Assembly: GCA_030411725.1 (NCBI GenBank)
Contig: MU839840.1
Span: 434,001 to 498,000 of the forward strand
Source of the DNA: Echria macrotheca
Taxonomy: Eukaryota; Ascomycota; Sordariomycetes; Sordariales; Schizotheciaceae
Direction: 5' to 3'
Length of the DNA stretch: 64,000 bases
Shown here: positions 10,791 to 22,135 of the stretch, in pieces
Numbering within the stretch: position 1 is the stretch's first letter
Layout of the letters: every line of letters starts with the position of its first letter
Program-made: the position numbers and the translations under genes
The notes under the pieces: generated by a model
Told to the model about the DNA's origin: nothing
Seen by the model: only the letters and a program-made list of their open reading frames with translations
The model's database searches: none

Positions 10791-12649
10791 TCAAGAGCGG
10801 CACTCGACGGCTTTGGTCGGTCGAGGACGGCTTGCGAGTGAATCAGGTTTCTGGGCCTCGCGGCGAGACATGCTGCCGTCGTTGTTACCTGTCTGTCTCG
10901 AACACGACGAGACGGACGATGATATCTCCGACCTCGGAAGCTGAAACAACCGGGGCAGCCTTATCTGGAGCCTCCCCGAGATCTTATCAGGCACCTTGGG
11001 GGCCAGCTTGGGCTCGCGAGGGACCAGCGTGCTTGCATCCTCGGCGTGCCATGTGAGGAAATCCCGGTACAGCGGGATGCGGAAGTCAGCCGCCGGTTTC
11101 CGCTTCCACCGCAGTCCCTCCGTGACCATTTCAAAGTCGGGCAGCGCCGCGAACGCGTGTGGATATTTACCTCCTGACGACAGACAACTCGCTACTGGGC
11201 ACGACGGCAGCCTTGGCCTCACCAGAGATTCCACATCGGACGTGTCTCGCCAGCTGTTCTCGTCAAATAGCCGACACACACTGAGGGTCAGTCGCTGTAG
11301 GAAATGTATCTAGGGATATAAGACTTACTAGCTGACAGGTATAGAAAAGTGCGCCCGATACGCCGGCCTGACCCGGTGCGTATCCCAGCTCAACTGCTGC
11401 CGCCACGCCAGCCCTTCCTCAAAGGTGCCGCGGTGACGAAAGCCCGTGTCGGCCGCGATGGGCACCGGGATCCAGCCACCAAAGATGTACCCAACAAAGC
11501 TGTCGCCCAGCTCCATCTCGAGATCGCCTCCGAAATAAGGCTCCGTCATGCGGCGATTGGCAGCCCGAAAGTCGCGCCAGTACACGACATGTCCGAGTCT
11601 ACGTGAGAGAGTACATGATCAGCTATTTGCCTCCTGCGGGTTGCGGTTGTGCAGTTACACAACAAACTCGGCTGGTGGTGGTCACACAAATCTTGCGATC
11701 TGCGCGCACCATGCCCCCCCCCCCCCCCCGACAAACTGGGACGGACGGACGGGAAAAACTCACTCGTGCAACAACGTCCCCGCCAGCATGAAGGCGGTGA
11801 GGAGGTATTCCTCGCCTCCAAACTTGCCCTCGAGCCGCAGCGCGTGCAGCCGGGCGACGTACTCCTTCATAATCAGCACCGCCAGCGTCCTATACCGCGC
11901 CCCGTCGGTCTGCTGTCGTTCGTCCGACGCCCGGATCGCCTCGGGCGTGTCGGAGAACTGCCCTCCGGCATCCAACATGCCCTGGGACTCCGGCGCGCGC
12001 CTGTGGCGGCAGGTATACCCGACCCAGCCGAATGACGGAAACAAATAGGGGTCGAGATGCCACTGGATGTGTCTGGGCAGACTGGACCGCAGCTCGTGCG
12101 CCGTCGCGGCGAGCCATTCTTTTTGGATTTCAGGCGTGGCCCATTTCGCCGCGTGGTGGCGGGCTATCGCGAGGGGCGCTTCGTCTTCTTGGGCGCTGAC
12201 AACGTCGGGGGCGATGTGGCCGGGGTGGCCGGGGTAGGACGGGGAGAAAATGTCGGCGATGCAGAACTCGGAGAGCCATGGCAGGCCGAGGGTGTCGACG
12301 ATGCGGCTGGCGAGGAGGAGCGGCTGGTGCAGCTCGATGCCGACCTCGTCGTTGGTTAGGGCGTCGTTGTCGAGGAGGAACCAGTTGAGGAAGAGGGGGT
12401 GGATGTCGCCCTCGAGGGAGGGGGAGAAGTAGATGGATGTTCCTGGGAGCTGTAAGCTGTCTGTTTTGTGGCAGCTAGTCCCAGCCTCATTCTTGGGCGG
12501 CCCATCAACCGCTTGGAATTTAGATCATGCGGTTAAGAGATGCGGTTGTACAACGCACTGGAAGAGCATGTATACATACCCCTCGCACCACACCGCTCCA
12601 GCTCTTCTCGGTTCCAATCCTTCTGAACAAAACCGGCAAGCGATTCCAT
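10791..12649 (-). CDS. Uncharacterised protein with HELGH zincin-type motif
   Basis: Four exons were inferred: 12649-12580, 12442-11764, 11598-11329 and 11280-10791, giving 502 residues. Phases 1, 2 and 2 agree at every join, and intron 3 has a perfect CTGAC branch site. Splicing intron 2 joins CAC-GA to A-CTC-GGA-CAT and so makes H-E-L-G-H at residues 249-253, preceded by a hydrophobic helix (LLTAFMLAGTL). This is the HExxH zinc-binding signature of zincin metallopeptidases. Acidic residues follow about 25 positions later in EPYFGGDLEMELGDSF and could supply a third ligand. There is no signal peptide, so the protein is probably intracellular. I do not recognise a named family. Outside the motif it has many Trp and aromatic residues, and the C-terminal 80 residues are basic and low in order. 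The catalytic role is inference from one motif; the gene model is better supported than the function. Confidence 0.72.
11714..11729 (+). repeat. C16 homopolymer inside an intron
   Basis: Sixteen C residues on the plus strand (G16 in the transcript) lie in the 165-nt intron that interrupts the HELGH motif. This is the longest intron inside a confidently modelled gene of the window. A transcript G16 could form a G-rich structure near the donor. Confidence 0.9.
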
Positions 12650-12963
12650 GGCACCAGACGAGATAGCTCCATGGTTACCGACAATCCGGACCGGGGCGAG
12701 CCGCGAGTTATGTACTGGCGTCGTGATGTGCCGAGCTAGCGTTTCTTTGTCGTGGCCGCGTTCGGTATGCTTGGGAGCCTGCCGCGTCTAATGCAGCAGG
12801 AGCGGCAGCTAACGAAGCCGCCCGTTCTCATCGATAAAATGACTGGAATGTTGGAGCCACTGTAGATGTGTATATGTCAGTTTCCACCGACATGGCTGAA
12901 ACAACATGTCATTGAGTCTATAACCCCCAGTCTGGTGACCAATGTATCAAAACAAAAGAGAAT
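12650..12963. other. Promoter of the HELGH gene and 3' end of the phosphatase gene
   Basis: A spacer of 314 bases between two minus-strand genes. No other feature was seen. Confidence 0.5.
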
Positions 12964-14028
12964 CTAATGCTGATACTCCATCCTCTCCCCCTCCCCAATA
13001 ACCCCCCAAAACTCTTTGACCAGATCCTCCTGCCCGCTCTTCGCCCCCCTAACCGCCAAATAACACCTCGAATCAATCTCAGGGTTCCAATCCCCCGGAT
13101 TCCCACTCACCACCCTCCCGCCCGCCTCCGAGAGGATACACCACCCCGCCGCCACGTCCCAGGCATAACACCCGCCCTCCCAGTAGAGATCCACCTGCCC
13201 GGCCGCAACCGCACACAGATTCAGCGCCGCCGACCCCAACGACCGCAGACTATGCACCATACTCCCGCCATCCTCCTTCGCCGCCGCCAGCTTGCTAAAC
13301 ACCCTAGTCTTGAGCGCAAAGTTCGGCCCCGAGCGCTGAGAGCCCCATTCCACCGCCACCAGCGCCGTCTCCAGCCCGCCCAGCTCCCTCCCCACTTTTG
13401 CGTCGTCGTCGTCTCCCTCCTCCCCATTCAGCGGCAGCCTCAACAACTTCGGCGATGACGAAGCGTTGTTGAGCGAAGAAGCACCCCGCTGGAGGTACGA
13501 CCCCTTCCCGTAGACGCCGGTGTACAGCTCGTCGAGGAAGGGGTTATACACGACGCCCACGCGGGGGACCTTGTCGGATACGAACCCGAGGGAGATGCAC
13601 GCGTGGGGGAAGCCATGGACAAAATTGGTCGTGCCGTCGATGGGGTCCACCACGAACGTCGGGGACGAGGTGATCTTGGTCGTGCCGGGGATGTAGGTCT
13701 CCTCGCCGACGAAGAGGAAGGATGGGTAGGCTTGCTGGAGGCGGGCCGTGACGTGGCGTTCGACGGCTTGGTCTGTTTCTGTTACGATGTCGGCGGCTTT
13801 TTTATTTTGTATTATTAGTTTTATTTTTTTTCTTTCTTGTATATATATCTAGAATAAAGAAAGATGGGAGAGAGAGAGAGAGAGAGAGAAAGAAAAGGGG
13901 AAAAAGTTACAGTTCATCTTGGTACCAGTCGAGATGTTGCTCGGGTTGGCCGCGAGGATCATCCGGCCGGCCTCGAAGGCGACGGCGACGAGGGTGTCGC
14001 GGATGGCATCGAGGTCGAGGTCTGTCAT
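12964..14028 (-). CDS. Inositol monophosphatase family protein
   Basis: Two exons were inferred, 14028-13911 and 13796-12964, giving 316 residues. The intron is 114 nt with donor GTAACT and carries a GA repeat. The join restores KMNSADIVTETD, the family's metal-site lead-in. Mg2+-binding motifs follow in order: GEE (70-72), DPIDGTTNFVHG (from D90) and WDVAAG (242-247). These are the three diagnostic IMPase signatures, so an active Mg2+-dependent, Li+-sensitive phosphomonoesterase is expected. The length matches fungal IMPases (about 300). The likely reaction is myo-inositol-1-phosphate to myo-inositol, in the cytosol. Related proteins also act on other sugar phosphates or sit in the quinate cluster (qa-X), but no quinate genes are nearby, so a general inositol role is favoured. 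A short acidic insertion (GEEGDDDD) lies around residue 165. Confidence 0.92.
13868..13889 (+). repeat. (GA)n microsatellite in intron
   Basis: About eleven GA units lie in the single intron of the inositol monophosphatase gene. On the transcript strand it is a CU tract placed near the donor rather than at the acceptor. Confidence 0.85.
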
Positions 14029-15189
14029 TTTGACACTTTCTTTGGTAATCAAGTATAATGTGAATTTATCTAGGTAGACGGGGAGTTCCGGAAGTGATGG
14101 AGAGTAACTAGAGCAGACGCATGAGCCGAAAAGTGTGAAGATTTTTGTGACGGTTCTTCTATGTCCTAAGTTGGGCCCTGAAAATCTCGAAATTAAAGAG
14201 TTAGGAGATTTATTTCTCTTCACAAAACAGATGAGATGAGAAATATCTGTGAGGTTGGCAGATGAATGACGCCAAGCAAACAAAAATTCTAGACTAGAAC
14301 TTCTCTCTCCAGAAAACTTAATCGAGTCGTCCGGAGTCGGTGAGGGGCAGCCAAGCTTGGGAGCTAGGGAGGAGCTACGAGGAGCTTCCCCTCGGTGGGG
14401 CGATCCCCGATTCACGGCCCGCTGCTGCAGCAGCATCTGTTGAGTGAAAGTACCTGTACAATATTGTCCATTGACGGCTGTCCTTGAATTGCAGTCGTCT
14501 TCTCTCCTTACAACTCACACTACCTAACCTAGTTTGTCCATCCATCCAACCACATGTAAATACCCCTGATACTACGCAAGAGATGCCCGGAAACCACAGT
14601 TGAAGGAGAGAGAGTATCTGTACCTAAGTAACTTGGTCCTTCTCCCAGAGTGCCTCCCCCCCAAAACACCAGATCCCCGCGGATTCCATACCGGATATCG
14701 ATCCATCTGTCAGAAAGCCGATAACAAGAAAAAAGGAAGACAAATCCCCTCATAGCACAATACCAAGCAGCCCACCACCGAGATAGATATCCAGGTAAAA
14801 AAAACAAGTAACAATCCCAAAAAAAATTCTATTATCCCACCCACCCCCAATCCCATTCTCAAGGTATCCATCCTCCAACACGAATAACTACCCAGGTATC
14901 CAAAAATGCAGAGCCCTGCCTCCTCCCCCTCTCTAAAAATAAGTTTATATATCCCAAGGAGCGTGACGAAAAAAAAATCATGACCGCCAGTCCATGCAAA
15001 AACATCATCATGAACGGGTCATTATCAAAAACAAAACTCCCAAGAATCCCAAAGAAACATGCCGTGCCCCATGCTTACCCAGCCTATATATATCATCCTT
15101 CAAGTCCCCTCCATTTTTGTCCCAAATAAACCCACACCCGAAAAAAAACACATTACATTACAAACCCCCAGATATCTCAAAAAGGGTGG
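14029..15189. other. Promoter of the phosphatase gene and 3' region of the GPI-protein gene
   Basis: About 1.2 kb, relatively AT-rich (for example 14800-15180). It holds no open frame of interest. Several A-rich runs next to 15190 fit a 3' untranslated region for the minus-strand GPI-protein gene. Confidence 0.5.
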
Positions 15190-18100
15190 TTAGATGAAAA
15201 GAATCCCCGCGAAAAAGGTAGCCAAAATCGCCGACAGCGCCGACGGCCTTCCGAAGCGGGCCACCGCCGCGGCCGTGGCAGCCGGCGAAGTAGCCACCCC
15301 TCCTCCTCCTCCTCCCGTCCCCGTAGCTGTCGTAGAGGAACTCCTTGTTGTCCCTGTCCCCCCGGACCCTCCTGCCGAAGAAGGACCGGAAGACCCACTA
15401 ACCGCAGCCGTTGCCGCCGTCGTCGACGGACTCGTCCCGCCACCACCACCACCACCGCCCGCCCCCGCACCCGTCGAACTCGCAATAATACTAGGCGCAG
15501 TGTTCGTATTAACAGCCCCCTGCGTCGTCGTCGCAACAGTAGGCGTCCCGCTCTGCGCCGGCTGCGCAGGACTGGCCGTCGAACCCTGGACCTGCGACTG
15601 CGCCGGCTGCGCGTCGCAATATTCGATAAACTGCGAAAACTTGGGGTCGAGATACGACTTGGTCACCAATTTGACGTCGGCCACATTCGCCGCGATACAT
15701 GCCTGGCACGCGTCATAGTAGTTTCTGAAGGGTGAGTTCGCGTCGCATAACGCGGGCGTTTTGCCGACGGACTGTGCTTCGAGATAGGCGTTGTTGCATG
15801 TGTCGTAGCAGACTGCGGGCACAATGGTGTCGTCGCGCTTTGAGAGTTTGTTCTTCTGAGAAGAGTGCGGAGGGGATCGCTTGTAGTGGCTGTGCGTTGG
15901 CGACGGTGTGCTGCTGCTCTTGCTCGTCGAGGTAGTAAGAGGCGGGAAATGGCTGAGCGTCGACTGCGATGCCCAATTTCCAGTGTAGATGGTTGTCAAC
16001 ACGCCATTGACCTCTTCGACAATCTCCTCGCGCTCAAAAATGTCATAGCTGAGACCAAACGCCGGGGGAGCGAGGTTGAAGTAACCCGGCGTCGGTGGGT
16101 AGTAGCCCGTCTCGTTGGCGGGCCACTCCACGATGGGGAAGTATGGCGCGGGCACGCAGAACTGCGGGTCGCACACGTAGCTGTCGTCGGGCGAGTCGGC
16201 CCATACGTTGCAGCTGTCCGGCTTGGGCTCGTTGCATACGTATCCAGGGTCGCAGCCCCATGTCTTCTTGGAGTCGGTTGCCGGTGGTGGCAGGCCGGGA
16301 GGATTGCTCGGGGCTGGGCAGACCGTTACGGTGCTGATGACGGTTGTTGCCAGAGTCCGTGTCACTGGCGGCTGGGTTACCGTGACGGGCGGCTGGGTGA
16401 TGGTGACCGGCGGGATTTGTGAAGTGGAAATGACCGTGACAGTAGAGGCGGGTAGAGTGCTGGTGACAACGCTTCCGGACTGCGTGAACGTGGTAGTCAC
16501 CGGCGGTACGATCGAGGTGAGCGTCGTCACAACCGTCGTGCCCGGAAGAGTTGTCACTTGGCCTGGGAGTGTCGTGACCTGGCCAGGCAGAGTGGTGACT
16601 TGTCCCGGCGCAGTGCTGACGACAGTGTTTGTCAGTGTAGCTGTCAGCGTCACGGCCGGAAGGGTAATGGTTGTCAAAGACCCGGAAATCGATGTCGTTA
16701 CAGGCGCAGGAATGAATGTTGTCGTGGTCACGATCGTCGTGTTCTGGCCCGGCGCGGTGCTCGTCACGGTGTTGGTCAGTGTGGCCGTTAGCGTCACGGC
16801 CGGAGGGGTGATGGTGGTTAGAGACCCGGAGATTGACGTCGTGACTGGCGGCGGGGTGAATGTGGTTGTCGTTACCAGTGTCGTTTCAGTCGTGCTCGTC
16901 TCGGTGATTGTCACGGGCGGCAGCGTGATGGTCGTCAGACTTCCAGAGATGGATGTGGTCACGGGCGCCGGTGTGTACGTGGTGATGCTGATCTCCGTCG
17001 CTGTCGTGGTGTTGGTTACGCTGGCGGTGTACGTCGTCTCGTACGTTGTCTCATACGTCGTCGTCAGCGTGGTGGTGTCGGTGCTGTAGAGCGTCGTCGA
17101 GTCGGTTGTGTAGTATGGAATAGACGTAGTCACAGTGTCTGTCGCCGTGGTGCTGGACGTTTCGGTCGTCGTCCACGTAGACCAGTTGGTCTGCGTGGTC
17201 GTGTCCGTGGCTGTAGTTGTGTCGGTTGCCGTGGTAGTATCCGTGGCCGTGGTGCTCTCTGTCGCTGTGGTGGTATCCGTCGCGGTAGTCGTAGCCGTGT
17301 CGGTGGTCGTATCCGTGAGCGTTGTCGAGTACGTTGTTTCGTATGTCGTCGTAGACGTAGCCGTCGCAGTAGTGGTCCAGACGATATGCTCAGTACTGTA
17401 GAGCGTAGTAGAATCCGTCACGGTATACGGAATCTTGGTCGTCTGGGTCGAGAGCTTGGTCGTAGTATACTTCTGCGTCGAGACCGCGGTTGTCGTGACG
17501 ACAGACCACTTTGTCGATGTAGTGGTGCAGGTCTCGGTTGTCTTGTATGTTGTCTTGACGGTAGTAGGCTTTACGAGAGTCGTTGTCCAGGTGTACAGCT
17601 TGGTACTAAACAGTGTCGTCGAGTCCGTCACCGTATAAGGGACTGAGGTGGTCGAGGTGCGAACCTCGGTGGTTGTGAAGCTCGATGTCTCCGTGGCAGT
17701 GGTTGTCCAGATCGAGTAATCGGTCGTAGTCGTGGTATCTGTAAAATTCTTGGTCTGCGTAACCTCATACGTGCTTGTCTGGACCGTCGTCTGCCATCCG
17801 GTCGTCGTGCTAACCACACAGACGGGTTCCCATGTCTGGCCTCCATCATCCGTCCTCTTCCACTTGTACTGGTTGCACACACTGACAGTCTGTGTAACAG
17901 GGTATGACTGGCCGATGTTAGTGACCCTAACTTCGGTTCAGAGCAGGCACTTACAGTAACAAAGGTTGCAGTTGCAGTGTCGGTGATAGTGGCCTTCTCC
18001 GTCGTTCTAACAACATCAGCGCATGTCAACTTCAGAAAAAAGTAAACTTACGTGACTTGAAGCGTATCAGTCTTGGTCTGAATGCTTGTCAACTGCAATA

Positions 18101-18707
18101 TAGTTAGATATGATATGGCCAAGCCTGCTGCTTAACTCACGTAGTCGGTATCCGTGGTAGCCCAAGTGACCTTCAACTATTAGTTCATGCCATGAAACTC
18201 AAAAGTGCGACTTACATGATCCGTTGCCGTGTTCGTGACAGTAACGCTATTTCTATTTAGCAGCCGCCAGTCAATAGGGATATGGACTTACGTGGTAGTT
18301 TTAGGAGCTCCCCAGGCCGTTGTCGTGACTGTCGCCTTTCCTCCGGGAATAGTCTCCGTTTTCGTGACCGTGTCTTTTCCACCGTTCTTTGTTGCTGTGG
18401 TCGTAGTTACTGATGTGACGGTGCTTACTGGCAGCCATGATGTCTTCCACACGGTGACGGTCGTTGCCGGCGCCCACGAGGTCTTCCACGCCGTCACTGT
18501 GACTGTTTGAGTTTGGGCAGCCGTTGTTTTCCAGGACGTTACGGTTACGGTAGGGCAGTAGTTGTTGTTATTCTTGTTGACATCGTTGGCAGCTACCGTA
18601 TCTGCGGTGGTTTCATTTTGTCTTGGATATAAAGGTTGCTCTAAGCCAGCAGCGAGTGGTGTTAGTGACAAAGCCCCGGCAAGGCCGAAGAGCTTTGTGA
18701 GAAGCAT
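15190..18707 (-). CDS. Large Thr-rich GPI-anchored cell wall protein with mini-exons
   Basis: Six exons were inferred: 18707-18292, 18252-18216, 18176-18141, 18092-18052, 18006-17955 and 17889-15190, giving 1093 residues. The start at 18707 gives a clear signal peptide (MLLTKLFGLAGALSLTPLAAG). The long final exon encodes hundreds of TTT/TVT/TAT residues, with repeats of the types TTDSTTLYST and PVTTSISGSLTTIT. These are expected to be densely O-mannosylated. A Cys-rich module (about 735-785; GCDPGYVC, CNVW, CDPQFC) and a second one (about 885-940; CYDTCNNAY, CQAC) follow. A KR dibasic site lies between them. Low-complexity Gly/Ser sequence and a hydrophobic tail (LSAILATFFAGILFI) come last, as in a GPI-anchor signal. 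The role is structural or adhesive at the cell wall (inference). Exons 2-5 are only 37, 36, 41 and 52 nt, and introns 1 and 2 are 39 nt each. Confidence 0.85.
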
Positions 18708-21700
18708 CTTGTCCTTCACCCCCAGTTAGACGGTCACCGAGTTTGCCTAACGAGCGCAAGGGGCTTCGGAGCGTGCAACGAGAGTCGGGGCCAGCGGCGA
18801 GCGAGCGATATGCCACAGAGTCGAACGTGAAGCTATGAACGAGAAGGAAGAGGCTAGGCGTCGGTAGCTACCGACCATATAACAGACGGAAGCAGACCAG
18901 AGCAAAGCTCATGGAGGGGGGTATCCCCAAGAGCTGTCAGGGGGGTGCCCTCAAGCTTACACCGGATGCATGTGGGAATGACCCAATGAGGCTGATGGCT
19001 TGGCGGGCAGGCGTTCGCCTTACCCTGTTGTCCTCGAGACATTCAACGGTCATCAAATATGCCATGGACCTGGCTTTGTGCTGGGACCTCCTCATTGTAT
19101 TATCCTCCTGAACCGGCAGCCAAAGAAAGATCAAAAACTTTGAAGCTCTAAAATTCCTCTCAAGAAACGCAGAGTCGATCAACACGAGAATTCCGGACCA
19201 GTGCCGGGCACACTGCATAGCTTCATGGACAACAGCCCCGGTGTCGTCCGGTCCAGCCTATGGCGGAAGGGCAAGCCGGGGTAGCAGCGTGACGGACTTG
19301 ATAGCGATGGAACCCCTGCGGGTGCAGCTGGGAGACGAATCCCGCGCAAGCACGACAGAACGAGAGGCTGCCGTGTCCGCGAACCGGGAACCCAATCGCA
19401 TTGCGTGGATGGCCTGGAGCTTTTGCTGCGACCAGGTCCGGCCACTGCGGCTGGCCGCTGTCGTACCCAACGCGCACCGCCATCTGCCGTTGCTGTCACC
19501 GACGTGATGGACTTTTGCAGCAGCATGAGAAGGGACTCGGACGAGAAGTCCAGGCGGCCGACCACGCGGTTGCCAGAGAAAGAGGGTGGTAGCGCCAGCA
19601 ATTCTTTTGTTCCTGCGGCCGGGATAAAAAATTGCTGACGGTTGGATCCAGGGATCGTGATGACTCGGACGTTGCATTCAGAGCGGGCTGCTGAGCAACA
19701 AAGGGTCTCGGCGCCGACGAGCTTGTCGGGAGTGGGGGAGGGGCAGACAGACATGTCCATTGTCGATATTGACCAGGGTGCCTCGTCGGTCCGTTGCCCC
19801 TCTTCTTGCGTGTATTTTTATCGACCAGTGCTGGATGGCGTCGTGGGCGTCTGGGGATCTCTCTGTGAGTGGTCGTTTTCCACTGTCAGTGCCACCAACG
19901 CTGCCTTGTCATGCCACACCTTAAGTCCACCTCTGTCCCGCTCGGGAGGGGCCGCCGCGATAACCCAGAGCTTGGCTAGCCAGGGCCGTGGTAAGTAGGG
20001 TTAGGCAACCAGCCACGAGTGATTAGTTAACGTTAGTTACCAGCCTCCTGGTAGAGACTTGCTCGACTTTCACCGAAGCTCCGGCGGATGAATCTTTTGG
20101 GTATCGAGATCGCCCTCGTAAGCATGCCAAGACCGATCCCATCATCTGCGACCTCGAAGCAGGAACATAAGCCCATGTGATCGGGATTGAGCGTACCTGC
20201 GTCGGGCGCTGATGATGGTCTGGGAGAGATCGGTCAAGACTGTGGCAGAGCATCGGCCGAAGGTGATGAGGCTGGTGCGTGGGCAGCGAGCGAGTCAAAG
20301 TGCGGGGAGCACCTGAGAAAAAAAAGCCACGCAGTTGGCGATGCCAGCGAATGCCATGGTTGCATGGCTCCTCCCAACCAGTCAGAGCCCGCAAGTCCTC
20401 GGCAGCGAGCACTCGTCAGCTTGTTGTGGCATGCAGAGCTTCGGAGCTTGGCGCGGCTGGCAGTCGCCGAGCGGCGGTTGGTGGGCAGAAAAATGGAAGC
20501 GAGTGTGGAGAGCGTGCGGGAACGAGATCACGGGTGGGGCTGGGGCCGAGCATGACGTGCGAAGACAGCCTTGCCCATATTGGTCTAGCCCCAGCCCCAA
20601 GACCCTTCCGCACAAGTTCCCCGCCTTCCCAATGCAACGAGCTACCAAGGGCCCATGAAGAGACCGTCAGCGGCGATCATTTACCGCTGCACTCTCAGCG
20701 TTAGGTTGCGAAAATTGCTACCTCGTTGATGCCCGTCTGATGCTGACACTAACATTGACATTTTGACCTTCCCATCGCGGCCAGCCGGGCCCGACGGCAG
20801 AGGATTGTCAGGGTCGCAACGGGACCGAGAGAGACAGCGACAAAGCAAAATCCTTTCTGGCCGCTGCAACGATACATGATGGTAACTATCGCCCCCGCCT
20901 CGGGAGAATGGCTGTCCGGAAGTCTGTCTGCTGCTGTCGTGCCAGGCCGGCTTCGCAGACATAGTTACAGTGCATTCTCTACCGGACAGTCCACAGCAGA
21001 GCGAGGGAAAACAAAGACTTGGCCCGGAGACGGGTCTCTGCCAGGCCTCCAGGGCCCGGCCCTTGTTGTCCGTCAGCCCTTGGACGAGGACTAACGCAGG
21101 CGCGAAAGGAGAAAGGCGCGGCGCGATCCTGTCATCTCAAGAAACTTGTCCATGACCGACGGATCGGAGATGATGTCTCGTTTTTTGTTCTTGGAGTGAG
21201 TTGGAGCATCGGCTCGCTTCTCCGTCAATTGGATGGCGACCATGGACTTATTTTCAGGGCGGTGTTGTCGAGGTCCGTCCACAAGGCTGAAAGAAAAGCT
21301 CAGGAGGAAGTCTGGGCAGTCTGGTGGTTGGATGGAGGGTCCCATTGACCGGGGCCTTCGCCACACCCCCCTCACCCTCGTCTGTCAAAGCTGCTGTCAG
21401 CTCTATCGGACGGTCGTGGAAAGCTCGTGTTCTGGGCGGCGGCCTTGTTGGAGCTTCCCCAATCGACCGCGGGCTGAGAAGACAGGACGCCCTCCCACCA
21501 TCGCCCGGCTCGGCTGGCTTCTACACAGTAGATACTGCCCCGATGCCAATGGCTCTACATTTACAAACACCGCCGACGGCTGTTTAATTGTTCCGTCGAG
21601 GGCACTTACACACTGACTGCTCCCTGCCTTGTCCCGCCTCCGCGTCGACACCATCTGGGCCGCTTCCCTTTTTTTTCTTTTGCCACACCTCCCTCGACGC

Positions 21701-22135
21701 TGTGGCATCTCGCGTGCCATTGGCTGGTGCCGTTGTGTTGGCTGCGGGGTGCTGAAGACGGGTTGGAACTGGTAAGATCTCACTGGATCTCGACTCGAGC
21801 TTTCACTGGCCTGGCTGGGGGACGAGTGGCTTTGCACGTGAAGAGAAAGCGGCCGTGTGGCTCTCGTATTTCGGTCGTCCTCTCTTTATTGCACTTTGTT
21901 CCCGCCTCAGGCCCTTGTGTTGGCGTTGGAGGTCTATTCTCGTCTAATACTCGTTGTCAGGCTCGACTCCCACTGTTCCACGCCGTTGCGCGAAGCCGGC
22001 GACTTGGCTGTTGACAGTGGCCGGACCCGGATCCACCGCGCCTGATGGGTAGTCTCAGTTGATTTGGTCTTTTGGTCACTCGCTTGTATCCGGCCGGTGT
22101 AGCAGAATCGGCTCTGGCCCCCGCCGTCCCTCGCC
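18708..22135. other. Divergent spacer between two cell-surface genes
   Basis: This 3.4 kb spacer separates the starts of the GPI-protein gene (-) and the kelch membrane protein gene (+). Open frames of 60-190 codons exist on both strands but overlap and have no domain signature. It probably carries both promoters and long leaders. No RNA gene, transposon or repeat array was recognised. Confidence 0.5.

Noticed and set aside
16208..17089. 293-codon Val/Thr-rich plus-strand frame with membrane-like look
   Set aside because: Antisense of the Thr-rich GPI protein; ACC/ACG codons read backwards give Val, which explains the hydrophobic appearance.
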